Source: CAWIHA01 sp963835855
GTDB taxonomy: Bacteria > Acidobacteriota > Terriglobia > Bryobacterales > Bryobacteraceae
Length of the DNA stretch: 64,000 nt
Assembly (NCBI GenBank): GCA_963835855.1
Contig: CAWIHA010000023.1
Location: forward strand, 57,736-121,735
Direction: 5' to 3'
Shown here: piece by piece, positions 17,630-25,741 of the stretch
Layout of the letters: each line of letters starts with the position of its first letter
Numbering within the stretch: the stretch's first letter is position 1
The notes under the pieces: model-generated
What the model saw: the letters and a program-made list of their open reading frames with translations, nothing else
Database searches by the model: none
What the model was told of the DNA's origin: nothing
Translations under genes and position numbers: made by a program

Positions 17630-20143
17630 ATGCAAACCAAGGCTATTTTGGTTTGTCTACTTCTCCCATTGGTATGCGGTCAATGGCCGCTGCCGCCTTT
17701 CGCTCTCGATTCCCCAAGCAGTACGGTTTCTCCGCAAGCCGGCAATGTATCCGCGGTGCGGAGCGATTCCCGGCTGCGGGGATTGCAGGCGCTGTTCGAT
17801 AAAGGCCAGGCGCTGCGCCTGGCCGGCCGTTGCCTCGAAGCGGGCGAAGTCTATTTGGAAACCTATCGCCAGGCAAAAGCGCAGGGTGAATTTCGCCTGG
17901 CCCTGCGATCGCTGAGTAATGCCGGCATCTGCTGGGACGAAACGCTTCAGTATGGGCGGGCGATCGGCGCATATCTCGAGGCCAGATCTCTTGCCAAGGC
18001 GATCGGCGACCGGGAAGATGCTGGCGTCATCGCCGTCAATCTGTCCACGGTTTATTTCGAAATGGGCGAGATGAATGGCGCCGAGCAAACGGTCAAGCAA
18101 GGATTGGACGATCTGCATGCCGCCGAGCAAACGGCCAAGCCAGGATTGGACGATATCAAGCAGTTTCCGCAACGGGAATGTCGCGCCGGGCTCATGCAGC
18201 AAATGGTGAAGGTGTATGCGCGGCGAGGCGATCTGAGCGCAGCGGTGCCGCTGGCTCACCAAGCGATCGACGAGGCCGACCGGCAGGGCGACACAGCGCT
18301 CCAAGCGCTGGGGTGGCACATCCTCGGTTACGAGCTCTTACGCAACGGCCGGCTCGAGACCGCCGAGCACGCGCTCTTCCAGGCGTTTCGGCTCGGCAAG
18401 CTGGGGCGCGACCCTGACCTCGGCCGCACCTATTTGACGCTGGCAGTGCTGCGGCTCGCGCAAGGCGACTCGAAATCGGCCTCCCGATTGATCGCTCCGG
18501 CCGTCGCGGCGGCGCGGCTGAATCCGGACGATTCGCTGACTTGGGACACGTTCTATGTTCGCGGGAAGGTCCGGATGGCCCAAGGGAAAATCCCCCAGGC
18601 CGTTGCTGATTTCCGCAGGATGCTGGGTTTTCTGCGGCGGCTCCGCATGGATGCCGGGCCGGCGGATGTCACACGAGTGAGCATGGATGCCGACCTGGAC
18701 CAGCCCTACTCCACATTCATCCAGGCGGCCGCGCGGCTCTACTTTGCTACCGGCAGGCCATCCCTCGCCCGCGAGGCGTTCGAGGTGTGCGAAGAGAATC
18801 GGGCGGCCAGCTTGCGGGCGCTGTTCATGGACGCACGGAATCGGCAGAGCGCGCTGCCGCCGCAATATGGCGAGGAACTGGGGCGTTTGCGCGCGGCGGA
18901 AGCCTCGCTGGCTCGGGACCGCTCGGAGCGGGCGCGCTTAGAGATCGGCCGGTTGCGCAACAATCTTACCGAGATGGAAGCGAAGGCCGGCCTCGATTTC
19001 GAGTGGCGCTACCAACAGGGTCCGGGCGTGGACGGCCTGCTCGAGCGCGTTCGCCGGACGCTTTCCAAAGATGAGGCGCTGTTGAGCTTCCATTTGGCGC
19101 GGCCGGAATCCTACCTGTGGGCAGTGACGCACGAAGGTTTTGAAATGCGGCGCCTCGCCGGCGCGGCTGAGATCGCGGCCGCCGCCCGCCGCTTTGCGGA
19201 AGAGGTCAAAAACGGAACACCTGCGGCCGCCCGGAGCGGCCGGGAACTGTACGGCAGATTGTTCGGGAGCCTGAGCCGGCGCGTGCTCGCAAAACAGCAT
19301 TGGTTGATGGCGCTTGACGGCGAGCTCTTTGAACTGCCCTTTGCGGCGCTCGTCGTAGACGAGAACGCAGGGCGGCCCACTTTCCTCATCGAGCGTCATT
19401 CGCTCGAGATCGTTCCAAGCGCGCACTTGCTCGCTGCCGCGCCGCAGGTGCGTTCCTGGCGCTCCCGCCGATTCATCGGAATTGGCGATGCCGTCTATAA
19501 CACCGCCGATCCACGCTGGCATGGGCCGCGGGATTCCAGGCCGATGCGCCTTCCCAGACTGGTGGCAAGCGCGCGAGAAATCCACTCGTGTGCGCAAGCC
19601 TGGGGGCCGGACGCGCTTTTGCTCGAGGGAACGGCGGTTTCCAGAACGGCGGTAGCGTGTGCGCTCCAGCGCGAGCCGGCGGTCCTTCACTTTGCCACGC
19701 ACATCATTCCCTCCGGGCAGGCTCCGGGGCAGGGACTGATTGCGCTGGGGCTGGAACCGGGTGGCGCGCCGGACTTCCTGGATGCCTTCGAGATCGCCAC
19801 TTGGCGCGTGAATCTTGGGTTGGTCGTTTTGAGCGGCTGCAGCTCGGGGGTGGCGGATGCCTTGCCTGGCGCGGGGCTGATGGGACTGACTAGGTCCTGG
19901 CTGGCCGCCGGCGCCCAGGCTGTTGCCGCAAGCCTTTGGCCGACGCCGGACGATACCGGCGAACTGTTCCGATCCTTTTATCGTCACTTGCGTGAGAGCG
20001 CTGAACAGGCCGAATCCGGCATAGGCCGCGGATTGGCCCCCGCGAAGGCCCTCGAGCGCGCACAACTGGATATGCTGCGCTCGGGCGCCTGGCGCTCTCT
20101 TCCAAAGTATTGGGCCGCTTATTTTCTGGTTGGGAAGGAGTGA
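17630..20143 (+). CDS. Exported TPR-CHAT caspase-like protease
   Basis: The product has 837 residues from the ATG at 17630, which gives a signal peptide (KAILVCLLLPLVCGQW). The frame is open further upstream but without a better start. About 12 TPR-like helical repeats span residues 70-430. The C-terminal CHAT domain carries the catalytic His (LHFATHI) and Cys (VVLSGCSSG) of the caspase-like fold, plus ARSWLAAGAQAVAASLWPTPD (with T-R). CHAT proteases cleave specific partner proteins and TPRs recruit them. The stop is 3 bp before an ECF sigma factor gene, and an anti-sigma gene follows. The substrate is not known; the anti-sigma is an obvious candidate (inference). Confidence 0.85.
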   Translation: MQTKAILVCLLLPLVCGQWPLPPFALDSPSSTVSPQAGNVSAVRSDSRLRGLQALFDKGQALRLAGRCLEAGEVYLETYRQAKAQGEFRLALRSLSNAGICWDETLQYGRAIGAYLEARSLAKAIGDREDAGVIAVNLSTVYFEMGEMNGAEQTVKQGLDDLHAAEQTAKPGLDDIKQFPQRECRAGLMQQMVKVYARRGDLSAAVPLAHQAIDEADRQGDTALQALGWHILGYELLRNGRLETAEHALFQAFRLGKLGRDPDLGRTYLTLAVLRLAQGDSKSASRLIAPAVAAARLNPDDSLTWDTFYVRGKVRMAQGKIPQAVADFRRMLGFLRRLRMDAGPADVTRVSMDADLDQPYSTFIQAAARLYFATGRPSLAREAFEVCEENRAASLRALFMDARNRQSALPPQYGEELGRLRAAEASLARDRSERARLEIGRLRNNLTEMEAKAGLDFEWRYQQGPGVDGLLERVRRTLSKDEALLSFHLARPESYLWAVTHEGFEMRRLAGAAEIAAAARRFAEEVKNGTPAAARSGRELYGRLFGSLSRRVLAKQHWLMALDGELFELPFAALVVDENAGRPTFLIERHSLEIVPSAHLLAAAPQVRSWRSRRFIGIGDAVYNTADPRWHGPRDSRPMRLPRLVASAREIHSCAQAWGPDALLLEGTAVSRTAVACALQREPAVLHFATHIIPSGQAPGQGLIALGLEPGGAPDFLDAFEIATWRVNLGLVVLSGCSSGVADALPGAGLMGLTRSWLAAGAQAVAASLWPTPDDTGELFRSFYRHLRESAEQAESGIGRGLAPAKALERAQLDMLRSGAWRSLPKYWAAYFLVGKE

Positions 20144-20146
20144 GGC

Positions 20147-20863
20147 ATGCATGGCGAAGCAAGGCTGCACGAAAGAGCAGGCGCAAAGCCAGGACCTGCC
20201 CAGTGCTTGAATCCACCCGTGGTAGTCGAGGAACCGGCGGGCTCGCGCGAGGACGGACGCCCGTCCAGTGGCACGAACTGGACGGAGCTGGTCCGGCGCA
20301 TTCATGCCGGCGATCCCGGCGGCATGGAGCAGCTCTACGCTCTCTTTTCTCGAGGGATCCGTTATTATCTTTGCCGCCAATTGGGGCCGCAAGAGCTGGA
20401 TGACAAGGTCCACGACACGTTTGTGATCGTTGTCCAGGCCATCCGCCGGGGGGAGTTGCGGTCGCCGGAGCGATTGATGGGCTTCGTCCGGACGGTGGTC
20501 AGGCGGCAGGTGGCCGCATTCATCGATAACGCGGTGCAGACTCGCAAAGAATACACCGATCTCGAAAGCGGGTTCGCCGTTTCCGACCGGCGGAACAACC
20601 CCGAGGAAAACGCGATCGCGCGGCAGCGCCGGGAAATCATGACGAAGGTGTTGGCGAGCGTTTCGCGGCGCGATCGCGAGATCCTGACCCGTTTTTACTT
20701 GCTCGGCGAGAGCCAAGACAAGATCTGCCTGGAGATGCACCTGACAGAAACGCAATTCCGGCTGCTCAAATCGCGCGCTAAGGCGCGCTTCGGCGAGCTC
20801 GGGAAGCGAAGAATCGAACCGCGCCCTTTTGCGTCACTTTGTTTGAGGGCGCGGATCGCCTAG
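20147..20863 (+). CDS. ECF-type RNA polymerase sigma factor
   Basis: The product has 238 residues. A non-conserved N-terminal extension of about 45 residues precedes sigma region 2 (YALFSRGIRYYLCRQLG...DDKVHDTFVIVVQAI). Region 4 has an HTH (SVSRRDREILTRFYLLGESQDKICLEMHLTETQFR). A GGAAGGAG ribosome binding site lies inside the end of the CHAT gene, so the two are co-translated. It is probably held inactive by the membrane anti-sigma encoded downstream. Confidence 0.82.
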   Translation: MHGEARLHERAGAKPGPAQCLNPPVVVEEPAGSREDGRPSSGTNWTELVRRIHAGDPGGMEQLYALFSRGIRYYLCRQLGPQELDDKVHDTFVIVVQAIRRGELRSPERLMGFVRTVVRRQVAAFIDNAVQTRKEYTDLESGFAVSDRRNNPEENAIARQRREIMTKVLASVSRRDREILTRFYLLGESQDKICLEMHLTETQFRLLKSRAKARFGELGKRRIEPRPFASLCLRARIA

Positions 20864-20895
20864 TGTAGTGCGGCGCACGGAACGTACACTTTGGC

Positions 20896-21018
20896 GAATC
20901 CAGTGGCCGGCTCCCCTGAGCCGCTGCCTTGCCCCCTGGCCGGGGCTTGGCCGGGTCGAATCCAGTGGGGCGGCTCCCCGAGCCGCTGCCCTGCCCCCTG
21001 GCCGGGCTTGGCCGGGTC
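20896..21018. repeat. Tandem duplication of a ~62-bp GC-rich unit
   Basis: Two units (20896-20957 and 20958-21018), both starting GAATCCAGTGG and ending CTTGGCCGGGTC, differ at a handful of positions. They are followed by GGGACCCGGCGCGGTCCAGGG, which can fold back. The repeats separate the sigma gene from the anti-sigma gene. They resemble the GGGGCGG-type repeats at 2371-2490. Confidence 0.8.
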
Positions 21019-21094
21019 AGGGGACCCGGCGCGGTCCAGGGGGACCGCCCCACATCTGTAGCACGGAAGGAAGAATGGGGTTATCTTGGGTGTA

Positions 21095-21718
21095 ATGACG
21101 CTCGATCGTCACGCCGCTGACGCAACGCTGGAACAGTATTCGTTGGGAATGCTTTCCGAAAGGGAAGCGGCGGAGGTCGAAGAACATGTCCTGATCTGCC
21201 CGTCATGCCAGGAACGGCTAGCCGAAACGGATGCTTACGTGGATGCGATGAGGCAGGCCGCGCTCAAGCTCGGGACCGCGGCGCCGCCGGTCTGGCGCCA
21301 TCGTCTCGATGCGATAGCAAGATTGGCCTTACGGCCGCTGCCATTAGCCGCAGCAGTTGCCGGAATTGCCGCGATCTTGTGGCTGGGCGGAAGTCTGCGG
21401 CTTACCAGAGCGCCAGCGCTGCCGCCGGTTTCCGTATTTCTGGCCGCGACGCGCGGAGGCGAGGCCATACCGGTTTCCCGCGCGCCATCCGGCCGCGCGC
21501 TCTCGCTCAAGCTGGATACCGCCGGCCTGCCACAGGTTCCGGCGTGCCACGTCGAAATCGTGAATGCCAGGGGCCGGGCGGTTTTCCAGTCGCCTGCCCG
21601 CGCAGCCAGCGGCACGCTCACCGTCGAAGCACCAGCGCTCGGTGGGGGAAGCTACTGGGTCCGGCTCTACGATCCGCAAATGATCCTGCTGCGGGAGTTC
21701 GGGCTGGAAGTCGAGTAG
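21095..21718 (+). CDS. Membrane anti-sigma factor with zinc-finger domain
   Basis: The product has 207 residues from the ATG at 21095; a TTG nine bases upstream is possible. The N-terminal zf-HC2-type motif (EEHVLICPSCQERL, giving H-x3-C-x2-C) is typical of anti-sigma domains. One transmembrane helix lies at about residues 82-101 (LAAAVAGIAAILWLGG). The C-terminal domain of about 100 residues (beta-rich, ending RLYDPQMILLREFGLEVE) should be periplasmic. It follows the ECF sigma gene and presumably sequesters it. Confidence 0.75.
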   Translation: MTLDRHAADATLEQYSLGMLSEREAAEVEEHVLICPSCQERLAETDAYVDAMRQAALKLGTAAPPVWRHRLDAIARLALRPLPLAAAVAGIAAILWLGGSLRLTRAPALPPVSVFLAATRGGEAIPVSRAPSGRALSLKLDTAGLPQVPACHVEIVNARGRAVFQSPARAASGTLTVEAPALGGGSYWVRLYDPQMILLREFGLEVE

Positions 21719-21804
21719 CCCGTTCCGCGCAACCCGCGCCGGCGGAAGCACCGGAAACCTCACTTGGCGGCGCCCTCCCCGGCGTGGTAGGCTGTCTGGC
21801 TGAT

Positions 21805-21820
21805 GTTCACCGAAGTTCAC
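21805..21820 (+). promoter_or_regulatory. Putative operator, direct repeat GTTCAC-N4-GTTCAC (copy 2)
   Basis: This is the same 16-bp sequence (GTTCACCGAAGTTCAC) found at 1401-1416. It lies 35 bp before the ATG of cassette gene A copy 2, in the same orientation. Perfect conservation across diverged flanks points to a protein-binding site. Confidence 0.55.
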
Positions 21821-21855
21821 AATCCCAATCGCTTCACCCCCAAGGCATAATAACG

Positions 21856-22344
21856 ATGACAGATGACCGGAAAAAACAGCTTGCTACCGCGGTTCTGAAG
21901 TTAAGGCTGCGGCTCGATCCCCCATGCACTCAGCCGAAACTGGCCGAATACTTGGGCTATGAAGACAAGCAGACGATCTACCGCTATGAAAAACATGGGC
22001 CGCCCGCCGAGGCCTTGCCCAGACTTGCCATATTCGCCCGCAGCGCGGGCGAGGATGGCGCGGCCGCGGAGTTCCTGGACGCCTTTCTGGACGAGTTCCC
22101 CGGCCTTCGGGCGCTAATCCGCAGCGACCCGTCCTTCAGTACCCCCAGTACGGAGGCCCCGTCCGGGGACAAACACCTTAGAAAAGCGGAAAAGCCCCCG
22201 TTTTCTGGTATAAAGGATAAACGGAGCCGCGAATTGCACGAACTTCTGGACCAGATTCTGGCCCTCCATATGGAATCGGTCGCCGGACCGGTGGAAGCCA
22301 CGATGCGGGCGCTTCTTGACCTCGCGGCGCGCAAGGAGAAATGA
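21856..22344 (+). CDS. Cassette gene A, copy 2: HTH-type regulator
   Basis: The product has 162 residues. It is a paralogue of the gene at 779-1282, with an HTH-like N-terminus (CTQPKLAEYLGY-EDKQTIYRYEKHG). The shared middle segment is PPAEALPRLAIFARSAG and FLDAFLDEFPGLRAL. The shared C-terminal helix is KRSRELHELLDQILALH. The ATG at 21856 matches the copy-1 start. Its TGA stop lies 1 bp before the ATG of gene B. It is probably a DNA-binding regulator of its own operon; the family is not recognised. Confidence 0.78.
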   Translation: MTDDRKKQLATAVLKLRLRLDPPCTQPKLAEYLGYEDKQTIYRYEKHGPPAEALPRLAIFARSAGEDGAAAEFLDAFLDEFPGLRALIRSDPSFSTPSTEAPSGDKHLRKAEKPPFSGIKDKRSRELHELLDQILALHMESVAGPVEATMRALLDLAARKEK

Positions 22345-22345
22345 A

Positions 22346-22786
22346 ATGAAAGAGATTCTTGATTTATTAAAGGGCTATGATCCGAAGTCGGCGGAAGCGA
22401 AAGAGCTGCACCGTCATCTCATCTACATGGTGGAAGGCTTTATTGCGGTCGCGGAAGAAAGCGCCGCCCGCCTTTCCGCGGCTGCGGAGGGTATCAATGC
22501 CGGAGAGCCCCTTCTGGTTGACGAGCATCTGCGGTATCTGACCGAGAATGCGTGGCGTCATATCCGCCTGCTGGAACTCGATGCGCGGGAAGCGTTCAAA
22601 AGGAGGCGGCGCGCGGTGGCTCTATCCGGCAATTGGGGCGATTATGGAGCGCTCGCCGCATCGGCGCTGCGCGCCTATGGGTCGCTCGCCGTGCTCGGCG
22701 TTCTCGCGCTCCCGCCGCTCGCCTCGAGGTGGCCGAGCGCCAGGAGAAGGCGCCTCATCGGCGTGCTGGTATTTGTCGAATCGTGA
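22346..22786 (+). CDS. Cassette gene B, copy 2: hypothetical protein
   Basis: The product has 146 residues. The ATG at 22346 follows an AAGGAG ribosome binding site inside gene A. It shares LLVDEHLRYLTENAWRHIR and the basic/hydrophobic C-terminus (RRRRLIGVLVFVES) with copy 1, and lacks copy 1's acidic insertion. A hydrophobic stretch near residues 105-125 (LAVLGVLALPPLA) may be a membrane helix. It overlaps gene C. Function unknown. Confidence 0.75.
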   Translation: MKEILDLLKGYDPKSAEAKELHRHLIYMVEGFIAVAEESAARLSAAAEGINAGEPLLVDEHLRYLTENAWRHIRLLELDAREAFKRRRRAVALSGNWGDYGALAASALRAYGSLAVLGVLALPPLASRWPSARRRRLIGVLVFVES

Positions 22787-23583
22787 TTCACTATTCCGTA
22801 CTCGCGCTGTGGTACTTGGCAACCGCCGCGTGTATGGTGTGCCTGGGCTCGCTGCTGTGGAAGCGGCTCGCCCGGACGTACGTCCTTTTTTCGTTCTGGG
22901 TCGCGCTTCAGCTGCTCGTGAGCCTCTGGCTGATGAGCGTTTATTTCCGCGGCGGCGGCGACGCGTATGCGGCGGCATGGCAGACAGCCCACACGCTGGA
23001 GATGTTATTGCAAGTGGGCGTCATCATCGAGGCATATATACTTCAGGCCCGGCATTGCCGCCGCTTTTTGCTGGCAGGCGCCATTGTGGCCGCGTTCTTC
23101 GCGGCCGTCTCGGCGCTGCTGGTGGCCAGCATGGCGGGATTCGCCAGCAAGAGCTTGGAGGAGTCCGACGCTGTGGTTTTGGCAAGCCGGCACGTCGATC
23201 TGCTCTCCTTTTTGTTCCTGCGCTTTTCGGTTTGGTTCTTCAAGTTCTCGGGCGTGGAAATCCGGCCTAACACCAGGCGGCACGTGACCATCCTCTCGAT
23301 CACGACTTTCGGTGGCGCCGTTACGTACGCAATGTATCACGCCGGACCGCACTGGATGCAGATCCTGGCGCAGTTTGTCAACCTCGGCCTGTGCTCCGCG
23401 TGTTACATTCTCTGGTCCGTCAAGCTGACCAGGGCTGGAGAAGTTTGGGAGGCGCCGCCGCGGATGACGGCGGAGGAATATGCCGCGGAAATCCGCGCCT
23501 GCGAGCAAATCGAAAAAGGCGTCCTGGCCGGAACGCGGGAAATGCGGGAGGCGCTTGCAACCACGCGGCGCCTCCCCGGCTGA
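22783..23583 (+). CDS. Cassette gene C, copy 2: multi-pass membrane protein
   Basis: The product has 266 residues from a GTG overlapping the gene B stop, the same arrangement as copy 1. About seven hydrophobic segments span residues 1-215. They are followed by a cytoplasmic, charged helical tail (PPRMTAEEYAAEIRACEQIEKG). The topology (seven helices then a soluble tail) recalls small membrane sensors, but no known signature is visible. With genes A and B it forms a regulator/small protein/membrane protein cassette present twice in this window. Confidence 0.75.
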   Translation: MIHYSVLALWYLATAACMVCLGSLLWKRLARTYVLFSFWVALQLLVSLWLMSVYFRGGGDAYAAAWQTAHTLEMLLQVGVIIEAYILQARHCRRFLLAGAIVAAFFAAVSALLVASMAGFASKSLEESDAVVLASRHVDLLSFLFLRFSVWFFKFSGVEIRPNTRRHVTILSITTFGGAVTYAMYHAGPHWMQILAQFVNLGLCSACYILWSVKLTRAGEVWEAPPRMTAEEYAAEIRACEQIEKGVLAGTREMREALATTRRLPG

Positions 23584-23593
23584 TACCGAGCCG

Positions 23594-23760
23594 CGCGCGT
23601 CAGCAAGCGGTAAACGAACCGCTCCCTCACGGTCGCGGCTCGGCAATGACGGTCGCGGCTCGGTTCCGAATCATTTCGAGCCGCGCGCGTGAGCAAGCGG
23701 CAAGCGAACCGCTCCCTCACGGTCGCGGCTCGGCAATGAGGGTCGCGGCGCGGCTCCGTT
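23594..23760. repeat. REP-like GC-rich repeats
   Basis: Two copies of a ~100-bp block are adjacent. Each contains GAGCCGCGCGCGT-AGCAAGCGG, then CGAACCGCTCCCTCACGGTC and GCGGCTCGG. Shorter GGTCGCGGCTCGG units are added between them. A related unit occurs near 3047-3074 (CCGCTCCCTTACGGTCGCGG). These are non-coding despite open frames through them. Confidence 0.8.
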
Positions 23761-23792
23761 TCGGGCCGCGCGGCGCCTTTCCACCTGAGAGA

Positions 23793-24041
23793 TTAAGGAT
23801 GCACCTGGGCAGGGGTGTGAGAGGTGGCTGAAATCAGAAAGGGCTTGTGTATCGGGTCGGGGATACATGAGACCGGTGCGTGGCCGGTGGATGCCGCTGA
23901 AGCGGCCTGGCTCGCGGGCGCTGCGATTGGAAATGGCGCCAGGGCCGCGCTTCCACCCAGGGATGGATTCAACTGCATGTGCGGCAGGGCAACGGCTGCG
24001 GCGAGCGTAAGCAGAATCATAGAAACTTGAAATAGTCTCAT
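23793..24041 (-). CDS. Small exported hypothetical protein
   Basis: The product has 82 residues from the ATG at 24041, preceded by AAGGAGATT. A signal peptide (RLFQVSMILLTLAAAVALP) is followed by a low-complexity Ala/Ser/Pro mature part with a single Cys. No domain is recognised. The good ribosome binding site and signal peptide support a real gene. Confidence 0.5.
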   Translation of the reverse strand: MRLFQVSMILLTLAAAVALPHMQLNPSLGGSAALAPFPIAAPASQAASAASTGHAPVSCIPDPIHKPFLISATSHTPAQVHP

Positions 24042-24260
24042 TGGGTTAATCTCCTTGTTTGGGTGATTTGCGGGGGTGCTCCCCGGCTCAGTATAGGACT
24101 GGCAGCGCGGCGCCGCACGGCGTTTTTGGGGTGGGCTGCGCGACATGGAGGGGAGAGAATCCCCGAAGGGCGCACCGTTGGAGCCGGTCTGGGTGCAGTG
24201 CAGGTGGTACTTACAGTTGCCGATCCATGGTGGGGCAGACTGGCGGCGTGGTCCGCAGCT

Positions 24261-24452
24261 TTACGCGGCCTTGTGCACCTTGCCGCTACGGAGGCAGGAC
24301 GTGCAGACGCAGATCCGTTTCGCGGCTCCGTTCACGATGGCCCGGACGCGTTGCAGGTTCACGTTCCACCGCCGGGCCGTCACGTTGTGCGCGTGACTGA
24401 TCCGGTGCCCGAACTGCGGACCCTTGCCACAAATCTCACAAACTCTTGCCAT
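24261..24452 (-). CDS. rpmB: Large ribosomal subunit protein bL28
   Basis: The product has 63 residues. The start MARVCEICGKGPQFGH-SHAHN and the later RWN-NLQRVRA are the L28 signature. Two Cys pairs (CEIC, CTSC) make this the zinc-binding C+ form. The ATG at 24452 is preceded by AAGGAGAAC. Longer in-frame extensions are not part of the protein. Confidence 0.95.
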   Translation of the reverse strand: MARVCEICGKGPQFGHRISHAHNVTARRWNVNLQRVRAIVNGAAKRICVCTSCLRSGKVHKAA

Positions 24453-24611
24453 CCGAGGAGTTCTCCTTGATTGGGTAGGAACTTGGATTGTAACAGGGCT
24501 CGCTTGGGCGCCGCAAGCGAACCGCATGCAAGTGTCCAGCCTCGACAAATCGGGCCGCCACTCCGAGCGCACGAGGGCCGGCGGGAAGAGGCCGGCCACG
24601 AGACGAAGAGG

Positions 24612-25076
24612 TTACGGCCCCGCCACCGGCGCGGGGATGTGCGGCTCACACATCCCTTCCCAAGGCGCGGACCCCAGCGTCTTATCACTGCGCTGATACA
24701 CCAGCCACACGGGTTTGTTCTGGCCAGTTGCCAGCGTGACGATCGTGACTCCCGTGCGGCAGTAGCGCGCCTTCTCGATGCGGGCGGCGGAGGGATCGCC
24801 GAAAGCACTCTTCGGCCCCCAGTCCTCCATGAAACTGTCGAAGGGGTAATCGCGGCAGGGCTGCGCGCATCCCCACAGACGGTAGGCGGCCTGGTAGTCG
24901 TGCTTGCGGAGGTCCTCGAGAAACTCTCTGACCTCGCGCTTGGCGGGGTAAGTGCGCAAGCTGAAATAGAGGACCAGCGCGATCACCACGACGGCTGCGC
25001 CGCCAACCACAATGCGGCGCATGATCCTGGCGCGCCGCTCGTCCTCGACCCCGTACCCTTCAAGATAACCGGCCAT
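24612..25076 (-). CDS. Hypothetical single-pass membrane protein
   Basis: The product has 154 residues. A short basic N-terminus precedes one transmembrane helix (residues about 20-40, IVVGGAAVVVIALVLYFSL). An extracytoplasmic domain follows, with four cysteines (WGCAQPCRDYP, RYCRTG, GMCEP) likely forming disulfides. It is immediately downstream of ompH. Function unknown. Confidence 0.65.
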   Translation of the reverse strand: MAGYLEGYGVEDERRARIMRRIVVGGAAVVVIALVLYFSLRTYPAKREVREFLEDLRKHDYQAAYRLWGCAQPCRDYPFDSFMEDWGPKSAFGDPSAARIEKARYCRTGVTIVTLATGQNKPVWLVYQRSDKTLGSAPWEGMCEPHIPAPVAGP

Positions 25077-25092
25077 GGCTCAGCCGCCCCCG

Positions 25093-25617
25093 CTACTTCC
25101 CGGGGTAAGTTTTGTCGAATTCGGCTGTGGCTTCGCTGGTCAGGTCGAGCGCCGTCTTGTAGTAGAGCGTGCTCGAGGTGTCCACCACAATGTCCAAGCC
25201 GTGCTCCTCAGCGAGCTTTCTCACGATGGCCTGCATGCGCTGGCCGTTCCTGGCAAGGACGTCGCTCCGCTCGGCATCGGCCTCTTCTTGGATGTCCTGG
25301 CTCATCCGCTGCAGTTCGCGCTGCTTACGCTGCGCCTGGGCGTTCAGGTCCGATGCCGCCATCGGCGACAGCTTACCCTGTCCCGCCTGGAGCTTCTGCT
25401 GCAGATCCTCCAACTCTTTGCGGACCTTCTCCATCTCGGCCTGGCGCGGCTTGAACTTGGCCTCGAGCTCGGCGGAAACCCGCTTGATCTCAGCCGTGTT
25501 GAGAATTGCAAGCTGCATGTTGATGACGCCAACTTTCGTTTGTGCGGCCGCCGTTCCGGCAAGGACAGCCGCGGAAGCGGCGATCAGCATAAAGCGCATA
25601 GAGGTATTTGGAAGCAT
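25093..25617 (-). CDS. OmpH/Skp-like periplasmic chaperone
   Basis: The product has 174 residues. The ATG at 25617 gives a signal peptide ending in GTAAAQ, then VGVINMQLAILNTAEIK, the Skp N-terminus. A long coiled-coil tentacle rich in Lys/Glu/Gln follows (residues 45-125), then a closing strand (HGLDIVVDTSSTLYY). It would hold unfolded outer-membrane proteins in the periplasm. Confidence 0.85.
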   Translation of the reverse strand: MLPNTSMRFMLIAASAAVLAGTAAAQTKVGVINMQLAILNTAEIKRVSAELEAKFKPRQAEMEKVRKELEDLQQKLQAGQGKLSPMAASDLNAQAQRKQRELQRMSQDIQEEADAERSDVLARNGQRMQAIVRKLAEEHGLDIVVDTSSTLYYKTALDLTSEATAEFDKTYPGK

Positions 25618-25741
25618 TTCAAAGAGATCCTTTTTGGGAAAATGCAATCTCAGAGTAACACAGGGCCGCGGCACATCGATGCACGGGGACCCCCGCCACG
25701 TGCGGTTGTGGCCGATCGCTGGCGCGGCTCCGCCGGCCGGT

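Noticed and set aside
20778..21053. Minus-strand open frame across the tandem repeat
   Set aside because: It simply reads through GC-rich repeats and the end of the sigma gene; no ribosome binding site or domain.
24059..24470. Plus-strand open frames opposite rpmB
   Set aside because: They are antisense shadows of a clear bL28 gene and carry no domain.
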